Positions 55,801 through 63,999 of a DNA stretch of 64,000 nucleotides are shown piece after piece. Position 1 is the first letter of the stretch. Each line of letters opens with the position of its first letter. The notes under the pieces are model-generated. The model was not told the origin of the DNA and made no database searches. It saw only the letters and a list, made by a program, of their open reading frames with translations. The position numbers were made by a program, and so were the translations under genes. The DNA is from JAICMB01 sp035295125 (GTDB lineage Bacteria > Acidobacteriota > Terriglobia > Bryobacterales > Bryobacteraceae), in assembly GCA_035295125.1 (NCBI GenBank), contig DATGJP010000055.1, positions 95,800 to 159,799 of the forward strand, written 5' to 3'.

Positions 55801-55983
55801 TTTGCCGGTGTCCGCTGTGAAGGCGATGCGACCGACTTCGATATCGCCATCCGGAAATTGATCGCCCGCGAGGATCGCTTCGAGCGCGTTCGCATTGGTA
55901 GATGCGCTCAGCGTGATTTTCGTCGAGGTGAAAATGCCTTCGTTGAGAGAAAAGTCTTTGGAAAAACCCACGGGTTGTGCCAT
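52870..55983 (-). CDS. Large protein of unknown function
   Basis: 1037 residues, AAGGGGG four nt before ATG, no signal peptide. N-terminal 290 residues are strand-rich with alternating Gly/Ser/Val (SVSFDISASAQAGMGVYG, LKANFGFNVSGKYVVVVA). About 300-620 is helix-rich (FNKAKQLVANALNTWTSL, NKIEQWLQNRLGNFLDKTLG). The last 400 have mixed strands with a beta-rich GGRLLLYQIGGTDTVTVANR and end in a hydrophobic helix pair. No family recognised. Alone between convergent S9 and a repeat copy. Confidence 0.8.
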   Translation of the reverse strand: MAQPVGFSKDFSLNEGIFTSTKITLSASTNANALEAILAGDQFPDGDIEVGRIAFTADTGKVSLKPDIVGGASVSFDISASAQAGMGVYGKSADAIKALALADSPSLTIPDGAGQRFLLMDWGYAASFSGSASHPIGMLGTVTFGVDAQRDATYAVLHRFDAAQSAHAVVADTIASWLLPRFVAFDGGNINLKPATWLLVEADGSLALTLAASMGWNVKFAQDAKLLGITHNLSAKVDASLKANFGFNVSGKYVVVVAREDAGTKVRLQLWKQSTKGLNFGFNVDVGVQGADPQLPANFDDFIKSTFGVHGLQVLQDLRTWTDPSTDIGQKLAGLADQTALDLLKKATGIDPAAEFNKAKQLVANALNTWTSLPDKLSSMLWTFLGQQLGQNTVADFKTFLTDLSNTDPQKRAAALAQAIQKVTFGDTPEGQFLEAIADRGLLALSNELGPVSILAGKALDVLNGGIIANLQAFINQKLDLNQIRQAVTDADFNKIEQWLQNRLGNFLDKTLGLEDLKDIQKAITTLDQKIAGYYKTAVQALTKKYNFDFAAAYQQTTSDTALIDVYFDLAVKEAADLFTAVVVQSNLDKFLISDTPGVTLNQAQLTHEIKRQSNVDLQMPFFDFSSTHVNDAIVTLTAEEQGGRLLLYQIGGTDTVTVANRSASQLSVLAPLKIAPGQPPQLATDASLAYEMRLVKTDMRPADLESRTTQFIHDYLAGLFSAGDASIRSFYTDLDNALTQATHNQSNHLGDMALSMQLALPAGVLTGWFQPRSGSQLTSDQMRLSRALQGNWKHALPALFFQDLSQYQPSDAVAALLVWSSLPVSTSIDFNNPTINRFNTDKDVFWDWPDVNLRRAIARDPHTSAMLGSHLTAIHNELLEAGSGNAGFFDPTMAGRIVEQAIGATGDIFLQGLLFTEARLVRGATDALEQISAALATAATAPTQAIKTLANFAADLTDTFNQRVGNVYSGISGRVVGPMLLVESSAAIGSIGAQPSATLTLYALNPNHTFDLSTFLTGKNPPKTDVALAQNLVSLS

Positions 55984-56068
55984 ATGCCCCCTTGCAGTGT
56001 TTGGGCTGCTGGGTGATATTAGAGCACATTTATGTATAGATTCGATGAAAAGTGTTCAAGTTAGTTGC

Positions 56069-56106
56069 AAAAGGTGGCGCCGGCGGTTTCGTCTGCGCAT
56101 CTCGCG
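56069..56106. repeat. REP-like repeat copy 6
   Basis: AAGGTGGCGCCGGCGGTTTC (56071-56090) is identical to copy 5 and followed by GTCTGCGCATCTCGCG. It sits between the 1037-residue gene start and the end of the Sel1 gene. Confidence 0.65.
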
Positions 56107-56164
56107 CGCGGATCAGGAAGACGTGCTCGAAGCCGCGACCGTATGTGAAACGAAATGTCTCACT

Positions 56165-57067
56165 TCAATGAGACACCAGGCAATTATCGCGCCCTTCGCG
56201 CCTGCAGTCGTCATATTCGCGTTTGCGAATCTGCCGCCATGTCTCGGCCTCTTCTTTGTCGACACGATTGCGCAGCCCCATGATCCAATGCGCCCTCTGC
56301 ACCGAATTGTGGAACGTGACTCCCGCAGGATCGCCGCCGATCAAGCTGCCTCCGAAGCGCAGCTTCCCGCCGATCACGATATCGTGCTCGATGTCGTCGC
56401 GGAAGCCGATATTGTTGGTGGGGTCGCGTAGCCATTTCGCCCAATAATCGGCCCTCGCGTTTCCCTGCGCCGCAGCTTTGCGATACCACGAGATCGCCAT
56501 CTGCCGATCCTGCGGAACGCCGATACCAAATTGAAAAGCCCGCGCGTAGGAAAACTGCCCCTTCGTCCAACCCTGCTGCGCGCTGGCCTGCCACAGCTTC
56601 GCAGCGAGATCCCAATTCTCCACACCACCCAACGCGACCTCGTAATAGGTGCCCATCTGATTCTGCGATTCCGGCTCGCCCAGCGCTGACGCTCTCTCGT
56701 ACCACACGAATGCCGTCTTAGAGCTCTGTTTCACTCCATCGCCCTGGTCATAGAGCAACGCGAGCCTCAGCATTGCCACCGCGTTCCCGGCCTCCGCGGC
56801 CTTTGCAACGATCTGCGCCGCGCGAGCGTGATCGCCAGCCTTAAATAGTGCGCCCGCCTGATCGTAAAACGCCGCACCGGGGTGCTGTTTACAGAACTGC
56901 TCGGTAGCCGGACCGCGATTCATCCTGTCCGCGCCCGGCGTGATTCCGAGACACCTCTGCAACGCTCCCGACGCCATCACGACCGGCGCCTGTCCTTGCA
57001 AAGCCGCGGGAGTAAACAAGGTCAAAGAACAACATAGGCGCGCATTGGTGAAACCTCGGACCATCAT
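56165..57067 (-). CDS. Secreted Sel1/TPR-repeat protein
   Basis: 300 residues. Possible signal peptide (CCSLTLFTPAALQGQA). Sel1-like repeats: AVAMLRLALLYDQGDGVKQ, AFVWYERASALGEPESQNQM, AKLWQASAQQGWTKGQFSYA, AISWYRKAAAQGNARADYWA. C-terminal tail (DDIEHDIVIGGKLRFGGS) is unlike Sel1 and has paired Cys (DDCRREGRDNC). Divergent from the kinase gene with 61 bp between. Confidence 0.82.
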   Translation of the reverse strand: MMVRGFTNARLCCSLTLFTPAALQGQAPVVMASGALQRCLGITPGADRMNRGPATEQFCKQHPGAAFYDQAGALFKAGDHARAAQIVAKAAEAGNAVAMLRLALLYDQGDGVKQSSKTAFVWYERASALGEPESQNQMGTYYEVALGGVENWDLAAKLWQASAQQGWTKGQFSYARAFQFGIGVPQDRQMAISWYRKAAAQGNARADYWAKWLRDPTNNIGFRDDIEHDIVIGGKLRFGGSLIGGDPAGVTFHNSVQRAHWIMGLRNRVDKEEAETWRQIRKREYDDCRREGRDNCLVSH

Positions 57068-57128
57068 TCTACCGCTGCCGTTGCTCTACTGATATCCGGG
57101 TCTCAACGCTATCCGACTACACTGAAAA

Positions 57129-59381
57129 ATGATGTCCCCTCTTCCCCAGCGAATCGGCCCGTATGAAATTACCGGGAAACTGGGCGAAGGCGGGATGGGC
57201 ATCGTCTACAGCGCTAACGACACACGGCTGAACAGACCGGTTGCGCTCAAGATGATCCTGGACTCGGGCAATGACGAGGACAGCCGCAAGCGTTTTCTGC
57301 ACGAAGCGCAGGTGGCGGCGCAAGTCACCCACCCCAATATTTGCCGCCTGTACGACATCGGCGAGTTAGACGGCCGGCCGTTCCTGGTGATGGAACTGCT
57401 TGAGGGGGAACCGCTGTCCGAGCGCTTGGAGCGTGGGCCGATGCCGCTTGCCGAAGCGACGCAGGTTACTTTGATCGTCCTGTCGGCACTCGCCGCTTTG
57501 CATCGGTCGTCGATTGTCCATCGGGATCTGAAACCATCGAATGTGTTCTTGTCGACGCAGGGCGTAAAGTTGCTGGACTTCGGTCTAGCCAAACCGGTCT
57601 CGCCTTTCTCTAATGACGGACTGACGCAGACTGAGCTGACCGGACATGGAGTGATCTCTGGAACGCCCCGATATGCATCCCCCGAGCAGGTGACCGGAAA
57701 GCCGGTGGATGGACGATCGGATCTGTTCGCGGCCGCCGCGATTCTCTTCGAGTCGCTGGCGGGCAAGCCGGCTTTCACAGGCAACTCGGCGCTGGAGGTT
57801 TTTCACTCCGTGCTCTATGAAGCGCCGCCGTCATTGAGCGGATCGCAGGCCATTAGCGCCGTGGATCGCATCGTGCGACGGGCAATGGACAAGAATCCGG
57901 CGAACCGCTACGCTACTGCGGATGAAATGGCCGCGGACCTGCGTGCAGTGATGCGCCTGGACGATTCGGGAACGCATGTGGAAACTCGCGCCATGAAGCG
58001 GCTGATCGTGCTTCCCTTTCGCGTGCTCCGTTCTGATCCGGAGACCGACTTTCTGGCATTCAGCCTGCCCGATGCGATTGCGGCGTCGCTGGCCGGCTTG
58101 AGTTCGCTTGTCGTGCGGTCGAGCCTCGCGGCGGCTCGCTTCGCCGGAGCGGTACCGGATTTGAGAGAGATCGCGAAAGAGATTGATGTCGATACGGTGC
58201 TCACCGGGACTCTTCTCCGCGCCGGCTCCCAGTTACGTCTCACCACTCAATTGGTGGAGGCCCCGAGTGGCACGCTGATCTGGTCGAAGGCATTGCAGGT
58301 GGAACTGAGCGATATTTTTCAACTGCAAGACACGCTGATGAGCGGCGTTGTCGAGTCGCTGGCGTTGCCGTTGACCGCGGGCGAGCGGCAGCAACTCGCG
58401 CACGATGCGCCGGCCAATACGACTGCCTATGATCTGTACCTGCGCGCGAATGAAGCGGGCAAAGCGTTCGGCGGGTTTAAAGAAGCGATCGGACTGTATG
58501 AACAGAGTGTCGCGCTGGATCCCGGTTTCGCGCCGGCGTGGGCTCGTTTAGGGCGAGCGCGCTGGCTGATGGGCAAATTTACGGAAGGAGCGGCGGAGAA
58601 GTTGGAGGAAGGGCGCAGCGCGATCGAGCGGGCCCTGGAGCTCAATCCCTATCTTCCGCTGGCCCACAATCTGTACACGAATATCCAGGTGGACCAGGGA
58701 GAAGCTGTGGATGCGATGAGGCGGCTGCTGAAGCGGCTTCGCAGTTCGAAGACCGACCCCGAGCTGTTCGCGGGTCTCAGCCATGCGAGCCGCTACTGCG
58801 GTTTGCTCCAGGCGTCCATCGAGGCGCATCGGCAGGCTCTACGGCTCGATCCGAACATTCCAACCACCGTGACCCACACGTACTTCGCCATGGGCGACTA
58901 CCAAGGCGCTTTGGATGCCGCTCTCCGTGATTTTGGCTATTTCGCGCCGCTGCGGCTGGCGATGCTCGGACGGGTGGAGGAAGCGATCGCGATGCTGAGG
59001 GAGAGGGAGTCTGTGGTGTCGGAGAGGCTTGGCCGGGTGTTTATGTTTTCTCTGCGCACACTGCTCGAAGGAAATTGGGAAGCGAGTCTTGCGGCGAGTG
59101 ATGAGCTGATCGCTGCCGGCTTCAAGGACCCGGAGGGGCAATATTACCTGGCTCGGCAATTGGCCTACCTCAACGACATCGGCCGTGCGAACCTGGTCTT
59201 GAAGAGCACTGTCGATGGAGGGTACTTCTGTTACCCTCAGATGGCTTCCGATCCATGGCTGGATCCGATACGTGCCGACGCCGAGTTTAACCGGATCCTT
59301 AAGCGAGCTCAAGCGCTGCACCAGGAGGCGATCGAGGTGTTCAGGGCTGAGGGTGGTCCTCCGCTGTTGGGTCAGGCGTAG
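57129..59381 (+). CDS. Ser/Thr kinase with TolB-like/TPR C-terminal region
   Basis: 750 residues. PknB-like kinase (GEGGMGIVY, Lys41, HRDLKPSN with Asp133, DFGLAKP, GTPRYASPEQ) to about residue 275. Then a FlgO/adenylate-cyclase-like segment (LIVLPFRVLRSDPETDFLAF, SLPDAIAASLAGLSS) and TPRs (PAWARLGRARWLMGKFTEGA, HASRYCGLLQASIEAHRQAL). No membrane segment. Typical acidobacterial kinase-scaffold. ATG doubled (57129 or 57132). Confidence 0.9.
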   Translation: MMSPLPQRIGPYEITGKLGEGGMGIVYSANDTRLNRPVALKMILDSGNDEDSRKRFLHEAQVAAQVTHPNICRLYDIGELDGRPFLVMELLEGEPLSERLERGPMPLAEATQVTLIVLSALAALHRSSIVHRDLKPSNVFLSTQGVKLLDFGLAKPVSPFSNDGLTQTELTGHGVISGTPRYASPEQVTGKPVDGRSDLFAAAAILFESLAGKPAFTGNSALEVFHSVLYEAPPSLSGSQAISAVDRIVRRAMDKNPANRYATADEMAADLRAVMRLDDSGTHVETRAMKRLIVLPFRVLRSDPETDFLAFSLPDAIAASLAGLSSLVVRSSLAAARFAGAVPDLREIAKEIDVDTVLTGTLLRAGSQLRLTTQLVEAPSGTLIWSKALQVELSDIFQLQDTLMSGVVESLALPLTAGERQQLAHDAPANTTAYDLYLRANEAGKAFGGFKEAIGLYEQSVALDPGFAPAWARLGRARWLMGKFTEGAAEKLEEGRSAIERALELNPYLPLAHNLYTNIQVDQGEAVDAMRRLLKRLRSSKTDPELFAGLSHASRYCGLLQASIEAHRQALRLDPNIPTTVTHTYFAMGDYQGALDAALRDFGYFAPLRLAMLGRVEEAIAMLRERESVVSERLGRVFMFSLRTLLEGNWEASLAASDELIAAGFKDPEGQYYLARQLAYLNDIGRANLVLKSTVDGGYFCYPQMASDPWLDPIRADAEFNRILKRAQALHQEAIEVFRAEGGPPLLGQA

Positions 59382-59503
59382 ATGCCGCGCTAGAAGCGAC
59401 CCCGCCCCGCGAAGCAGGATAGCCGCAACCAACGGAAACCCGCAGGGTGGAAAAGGTATTACACAGCCTCTGACTTTTCGCGTCCCGCGACGATTTGGAG
59501 GAT

Positions 59504-59582
59504 GTGGAAGGGTGGCGCAGGCATTCAGCCTGACTTTGGACTTCACCAAGAACGCACAGGCGAAAACGCGTGCGCCACCTGG
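59504..59582. repeat. REP-like repeat copy 7
   Basis: Starts GGAAGGGTGGCGCAGGCATT then CAGGC-ATTCA-GCCTG hairpin (59518-59532), then the second arm CACAGGCGAAAACGCGTGCGCCACC (59555-59579). GGTGGCG (59511-59517) pairs with CGCCACC (59573-59579). It fills the gap after the kinase gene, convergent to the tannase gene. Confidence 0.75.
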
Positions 59583-59647
59583 TTTCTATTCACCTTTCGT
59601 GGACCGGCGGTCCATGGCGACAACAAGTTCTGTCACGGGCTGCTGGC

Positions 59648-61168
59648 CTAGCGCGAGCAGGTGAAATTGGCGGCGTCGTCCTTGCTTCCCGTGCCTTTAT
59701 ATCGGGCGACTTGAGGATAAGGACACAGCGGACGAGTGCGATCCACAGTGCCGTTGGTCGTATGGGATGCGACGATCTGGTCGGGAGCTTCACCGTGCTC
59801 CACCCAGCTCTCCAGCGCAGCTAAAGAGTCGAATGCATTGGGTCCCGGCCCGCCTCCGCAATGGTTCATTCCGGGGGCCAGGAAAAGGCGAGCGAAGGAG
59901 TGCGCATTGGGCACCTTTCGCTCGACCTCTTCGTAGTATTGGATGATCCTCAGCGGCGGGACAACGGGGTCCGCCCAGCCGTTGTAGATAATCAGCTTGC
60001 CTCCATGTTTTTGGAACCGCGACAGGTCGGGATCGAGGGCATTGTGCAGTTTGGCAAGCGGAGCAACCTTGGACAAGTCTTTGACGAAGTCGAACGACCG
60101 CCAGTCATAATTCGAGTTACCGGGCTGAAACGCGAGATAGCGGAAAAATTCCCGCTGAAATGCGAACTCGTAAGGCGCAGCGGACGCCTCTTTCAGATAA
60201 TCCCCTGGGAACGTCAGCAGATTGTTCTCGAGGGCGGGCTGGAGATTGCCGAAAATGTAAGCGGCATAGTTCGGTGAATCTTCGTGCCCGATGGGCATGC
60301 CCGGGAAAATCTTTCTGCCGGGGCCGGCGTAGAGTTTCTTGAGTGTACCGACCTGGTTCCTGGTGAGGCAGTCGGTAGTTTCTCCGCTTCGGCAGAGCAG
60401 GGTTTCAGGATCGAAATCGCATTTGCGCGGTTCACTGATCAAACCGTCGGCGAGGCCGTCCTGGGCGTCGCAGCGGGCCAGCACTGCTTTGGCGATGAGA
60501 GGGAGCTTCGAAGCGGGAATATAGGATGCGGGCGATTCCAGCAGTACTCGCTCGTTCCAATTGAATTCGATCATCAGGCCGGTATAGTCGACCGCGGGAG
60601 CTCCCGCGATGATGCCGTCGAAATCGTCGGGGAAGCGCTGGGCCTCGATGAAGGCCTGTTTTCCGCCTGTGGAGCAGCCCACGAAGTATGACTTCTCCGG
60701 GCGCTTTTCGTAGAAGGCCTGGGTGATGGCCTTGGCTGCGACGGTGGCGACATGAATGCCGCGATCGAAGAAGTCTACTTTCCTGGTCATGCTGCCCGCT
60801 GCCCAAGTGGCATCGACGGCGGAGGCTGCCTCGTGCCCGGTGTCGGTGTAAGCTGTCGCGTAGCCTCTCGACATGGGCCGTTTATTCGAACGCCCACCGA
60901 TGAAACCACTGCCGCCCGCGAAATAGAGCTTGCCATTCCATCCGGCGGTGGGCAGGTCGACCTCGAAATTGACCTTGTTATCGGGTTCGCCATTCACGCC
61001 CGGCGTGACGACGTATCCCTGCACCTGGCAGAACTCAGGTAACGGCGCGGCTGCGGGAACGACGGACGCGGCAACGATGTGGGTGTCCGGCAGCTTGAGA
61101 CTGGTCAGGTTGGCCTGGCATGCGAAGAGGCCGGCGGGGCATAGGGCAACGAGAGCGAGGAGCCGCAT
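59648..61168 (-). CDS. Tannase/feruloyl esterase-family hydrolase
   Basis: 506 residues, signal peptide (LLALVALCPAGLFA). Catalytic Ser166 in VGCSTGGKQ, Asp in YNGWADPVVPP, His in GMNHCGGGPG. Family hydrolyses ester bonds of aromatic acids (feruloyl, galloyl) or mono-terephthalate. Cys pairs (RCDAQD, PRKCDFD, LLCRSGETTDC) fit the cap domain. 25 bp from the divergent aminotransferase. Confidence 0.88.
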   Translation of the reverse strand: MRLLALVALCPAGLFACQANLTSLKLPDTHIVAASVVPAAAPLPEFCQVQGYVVTPGVNGEPDNKVNFEVDLPTAGWNGKLYFAGGSGFIGGRSNKRPMSRGYATAYTDTGHEAASAVDATWAAGSMTRKVDFFDRGIHVATVAAKAITQAFYEKRPEKSYFVGCSTGGKQAFIEAQRFPDDFDGIIAGAPAVDYTGLMIEFNWNERVLLESPASYIPASKLPLIAKAVLARCDAQDGLADGLISEPRKCDFDPETLLCRSGETTDCLTRNQVGTLKKLYAGPGRKIFPGMPIGHEDSPNYAAYIFGNLQPALENNLLTFPGDYLKEASAAPYEFAFQREFFRYLAFQPGNSNYDWRSFDFVKDLSKVAPLAKLHNALDPDLSRFQKHGGKLIIYNGWADPVVPPLRIIQYYEEVERKVPNAHSFARLFLAPGMNHCGGGPGPNAFDSLAALESWVEHGEAPDQIVASHTTNGTVDRTRPLCPYPQVARYKGTGSKDDAANFTCSR

Positions 61169-61193
61169 CAGCGGCTAAGATAGCAGAGACCAC

Positions 61194-62117
61194 ATGACAC
61201 AGCCAACGAATTGCCGCATCGCCTGGTTTAACGGGAGATTCATGCCGGAGAACCAGGTGCTGATCTCGTTCCGCGACCGCGGGTGGAGATATGGGGACGG
61301 CGCGTTCGACATGACGCGTACTTTCAACGGGCGCGCGTTCCGGCTGGAAGAACACGTCGATCGCTTCTATCGCACACTACGTTATTTGCGGCTGGATCCT
61401 GGAATGAGCCCGCAGGAGATGATCGATATTTCGGAGGAGATCGTGGCGCGCAACGAACATCTGCGCGCCGCCGCAAGCGACTGGTGGATCGGCCAGCGTG
61501 TCAGCCGGGGCGCCGAACCGATTGGTGACGAAGTGCCGGAGCACAGCGGTCCGAATGTGGTGGTGGAGTGCACGCCATTGCCGCTCAAGGCGCGCGCACG
61601 CCAGTTCCGCGATGGTCTCGACGTCTGGACGCCCGCCCAGCGGCGCGTTGCGCCCGACATGCTCAGCCCACGGGCGAAGACGCACAACTACCTGAACATG
61701 ATTGTCGCGGAACAATCGGTGAAGGCCCACGATCCCGACGGCTGGGCAGTGCTGTTGGATGTCAACGGCAATCTAGCCGAGGGTATCGGCAGCAACATCT
61801 TTGTGGTCCGCGAGGGCAAGCTTTTTACACCAGGTGAACGTTATGTTCTGGCCGGCATCAGCCGCCAGATGACGCTCGACCTGGCGGCGGCGCTTGGAAT
61901 TCCGGTGATGGAAGGAGACATCGATTTGTACGATGCTGCGAACGCAGACGAGATGTTCCTGACGTCGACGAGCCTCTGTATTGGCGCTGTACGCAGCTTC
62001 AATGGCGCCAAAGTGGGCACCGGACAGGTGCCGGGTCCGGTCACGAAGCGGTTGACGGAGGCATATATTGCCGAGGTGGGCTGCGATTTCGTGAAGCAGT
62101 ATCTCGACCGCCTGTGA
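61194..62117 (+). CDS. Class IV PLP aminotransferase
   Basis: 307 residues. IAWFNGRFMP, FRDRGWRYGDGAFDMTRTF, Lys162 in SPRAKTHNYLNMIVAE, LLDVNGNLAEGIGSNIFV, TSTSLCIGAVRSFNG. Fold shared by branched-chain and D-amino-acid aminotransferases and aminodeoxychorismate lyase; the substrate is not decided. The EEHVDRFYRTLRYL pattern favours branched-chain/D-amino-acid type. Confidence 0.85.
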   Translation: MTQPTNCRIAWFNGRFMPENQVLISFRDRGWRYGDGAFDMTRTFNGRAFRLEEHVDRFYRTLRYLRLDPGMSPQEMIDISEEIVARNEHLRAAASDWWIGQRVSRGAEPIGDEVPEHSGPNVVVECTPLPLKARARQFRDGLDVWTPAQRRVAPDMLSPRAKTHNYLNMIVAEQSVKAHDPDGWAVLLDVNGNLAEGIGSNIFVVREGKLFTPGERYVLAGISRQMTLDLAAALGIPVMEGDIDLYDAANADEMFLTSTSLCIGAVRSFNGAKVGTGQVPGPVTKRLTEAYIAEVGCDFVKQYLDRL

Positions 62118-62120
62118 CGA

Positions 62121-62225
62121 TGTGCAGCAGGCGGGCGTGTGGGACAGGCGGTTTCCCATGTCTTTGTTTCTTTGCCGCGCATCGATGATTCATCAAGCCG
62201 GCGAAGCCTGCTTCACTCTTCACAG
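62121..62225. repeat. Possible diverged REP-like repeat copy 8
   Basis: GTGTGGGACAGGCGGTTTCC and, further, GCCGGCGAAGCCTGCTTCAC then TCTTCACAG recall the first and last blocks of copy 5. Identity is weaker than in other copies. Lies between convergent aminotransferase and AAA+ genes. Confidence 0.35.
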
Positions 62226-62262
62226 CCCCCCCAAGTCGAATGTTCCGAGCCTGCGGCCGACC

Positions 62263-63834
62263 TTAATCCGCCCGATGCGGCGCTGGCCCAGGCGCTTTAG
62301 GGCAAGCTGAGCTTGCAGTGCCCTCGAACCCGAAGGACTGCGGTTCGCCGACACGCGGCGTTCTTCGTCTTTGGTACTTCCGCCGATTCTGATGAACGGT
62401 TGCCATGGCCTCGAGGAAGTACGCCTCCACAGGACCGCCCGTTTTTCCGGCTGCCTGGTCGGCGGCGAACAGAAGCTTGCCATCCTCGACGATCGCTTTC
62501 AAGTCCGCGCCGGTTGTTCCACGAGTCGCCGCGGCCAACCGGAGCACGTCGACATCACACAATGGCGACGGCAACGTGGCAAGGTGATGGCGGAGAATAT
62601 CGGCCCGGGCTGAGGCATCGGGCAATCGCGTTTCAAGCCATAGCTCAACGCGGCCAGAGCGAAGGATTGCGATGGGCAAGTCCGCGGGTTCCATTGCTGT
62701 CATCATCACGCACACGCGGCCTGAACTCGTGTTCTCCAGCCCATCCAGCTTTGTAAGCAGGTAGCGGTACAAGCCGTTCTCGCTATCGCCGCCAAACATG
62801 ACGTCGGCATCGTCGATGAATATCACCGAAGGCGCATTGCGTTTAGCAGCCTCGAAGACGCGGTCGATCTGAGCATAGAAAGTATGCGTACCGGCAATAA
62901 ACGTTCCATCGATAAGGAAGAATTTGCCCTTCAAGCGGTGGGCGAGGGCCCGTCCAATCGTTGTTTTCCCAGTCCCGGGCGGACCCGCGAGCAACACGCC
63001 GCGCTTCGGTTTCAAATTGAGCCGCGCAGCCCATTCGTGGTTTTCTAGCGGTAGTGCAATTTTGGTTTCAAGCGCTTGAATGACATCGTCAAAACCCTTC
63101 AAATCATGCCAACTGACCTGCTCGACTTCGTCGATGCGGACGTTGCTCGCCAGGTTATGCTCAGTCAGGTATTCGAGAAAGCGTTCCGTGGTTACCCCTG
63201 GTTCGTGTGCCAGCCAAAGCGAAGCTTTCCGCAACTGGTGCGCGTTCAGGCTCGGCGCGAAGCGGTGAATCTCGCTGAAATCGAGGCGGCGGATGACGGC
63301 CGGGTCCAGATAGGTGGAACAGATGGCGACGAAATCTTCGGGCTCAAAGTCCTCGATAAGCCAGGTGTGTCCGCGGCGCGCGATCACAGCAGGAACGTAT
63401 TGGGTGGCAAAGAGCATCTTGGTCCCCTTGGCGGCAGCACTTTCGATCACCGCAGTCAGGACGACGTCCAAAAGGCCTTTGCGGGGGTAATCGCAGCCTT
63501 CCACGACATCGATCAGAAGGTGGAGGTCGTCTACGATGACCAGCTCGTGCTCCGCGATGTGTTCGTCGAGTAGATCGAGGAAGGTTTCCTCGAGAGCAAC
63601 TGGTTCGTTTGCCGCGAGCTCGGTTAGAAACTCTCGGGTACCGATGAAAGCTCCACCAAGTTGGCGATGAACATCCTTCAATACGGTGGTCTTGCCGTCA
63701 CTCGAGTGATCCTGCAAAATTGCGCATTCCCCCCGTTCGAGCCCTCGCATGATGCCATTTGCTGCTTCGCTCTGCGACGGCGAGAGTACAACGCGGGACG
63801 CAACACGCTCCACGCGTGATACAAGTTCAAGCAT
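62263..63834 (-). CDS. Two-module AAA+ ATPase (Ycf46/SpoVK-like)
   Basis: 523 residues from the second ATG, which has GGAG at suitable distance (an ATG 6 bp earlier abuts GGAG). Module 1 has a weak Walker A QDHSSDGKTT (41-50) and Walker B LVIVDDLHLL. Module 2 is canonical: GPPGTGKTT (284-292), VIFIDDADVMF, LRSGRVELWL. Resembles Ycf46-type proteins, whose first AAA is degenerate. Likely remodels a protein partner; unknown. C-terminal 40 residues are basic and low-complexity. Confidence 0.82.
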   Translation of the reverse strand: MLELVSRVERVASRVVLSPSQSEAANGIMRGLERGECAILQDHSSDGKTTVLKDVHRQLGGAFIGTREFLTELAANEPVALEETFLDLLDEHIAEHELVIVDDLHLLIDVVEGCDYPRKGLLDVVLTAVIESAAAKGTKMLFATQYVPAVIARRGHTWLIEDFEPEDFVAICSTYLDPAVIRRLDFSEIHRFAPSLNAHQLRKASLWLAHEPGVTTERFLEYLTEHNLASNVRIDEVEQVSWHDLKGFDDVIQALETKIALPLENHEWAARLNLKPKRGVLLAGPPGTGKTTIGRALAHRLKGKFFLIDGTFIAGTHTFYAQIDRVFEAAKRNAPSVIFIDDADVMFGGDSENGLYRYLLTKLDGLENTSSGRVCVMMTAMEPADLPIAILRSGRVELWLETRLPDASARADILRHHLATLPSPLCDVDVLRLAAATRGTTGADLKAIVEDGKLLFAADQAAGKTGGPVEAYFLEAMATVHQNRRKYQRRRTPRVGEPQSFGFEGTASSACPKAPGPAPHRAD

Positions 63835-63861
63835 TTGCATCTCCAGTAAATTAAAAATGGA

Positions 63862-63999
63862 CTAGTGGGCTGTCCCAGTCATTGGGTTAGGTATGATTCT
63901 GCGGGCTGGATCGGCGTATGACCAACGGAACGGTCTGGCCACTTTGGCATATGCGCGAATGTATTTCCGGATCTTGCGAGCCAGATCGGCGACCGAAGT
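63862..63999 (-). mobile_element. IS630-family transposase, C-terminal end (runs off window)
   Basis: Reading leftwards from the edge: TSVADLARKIRKYIRAYAKV, ARPFRWSYADPARRI, IPNPMTGTAH then TAG (63862-63864). This is the conserved C-terminus of IS630 transposases. 45 codons visible; the DDE core is outside the window. Its stop lies 28 bp upstream of the AAA+ start, on the same strand. Confidence 0.75.
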
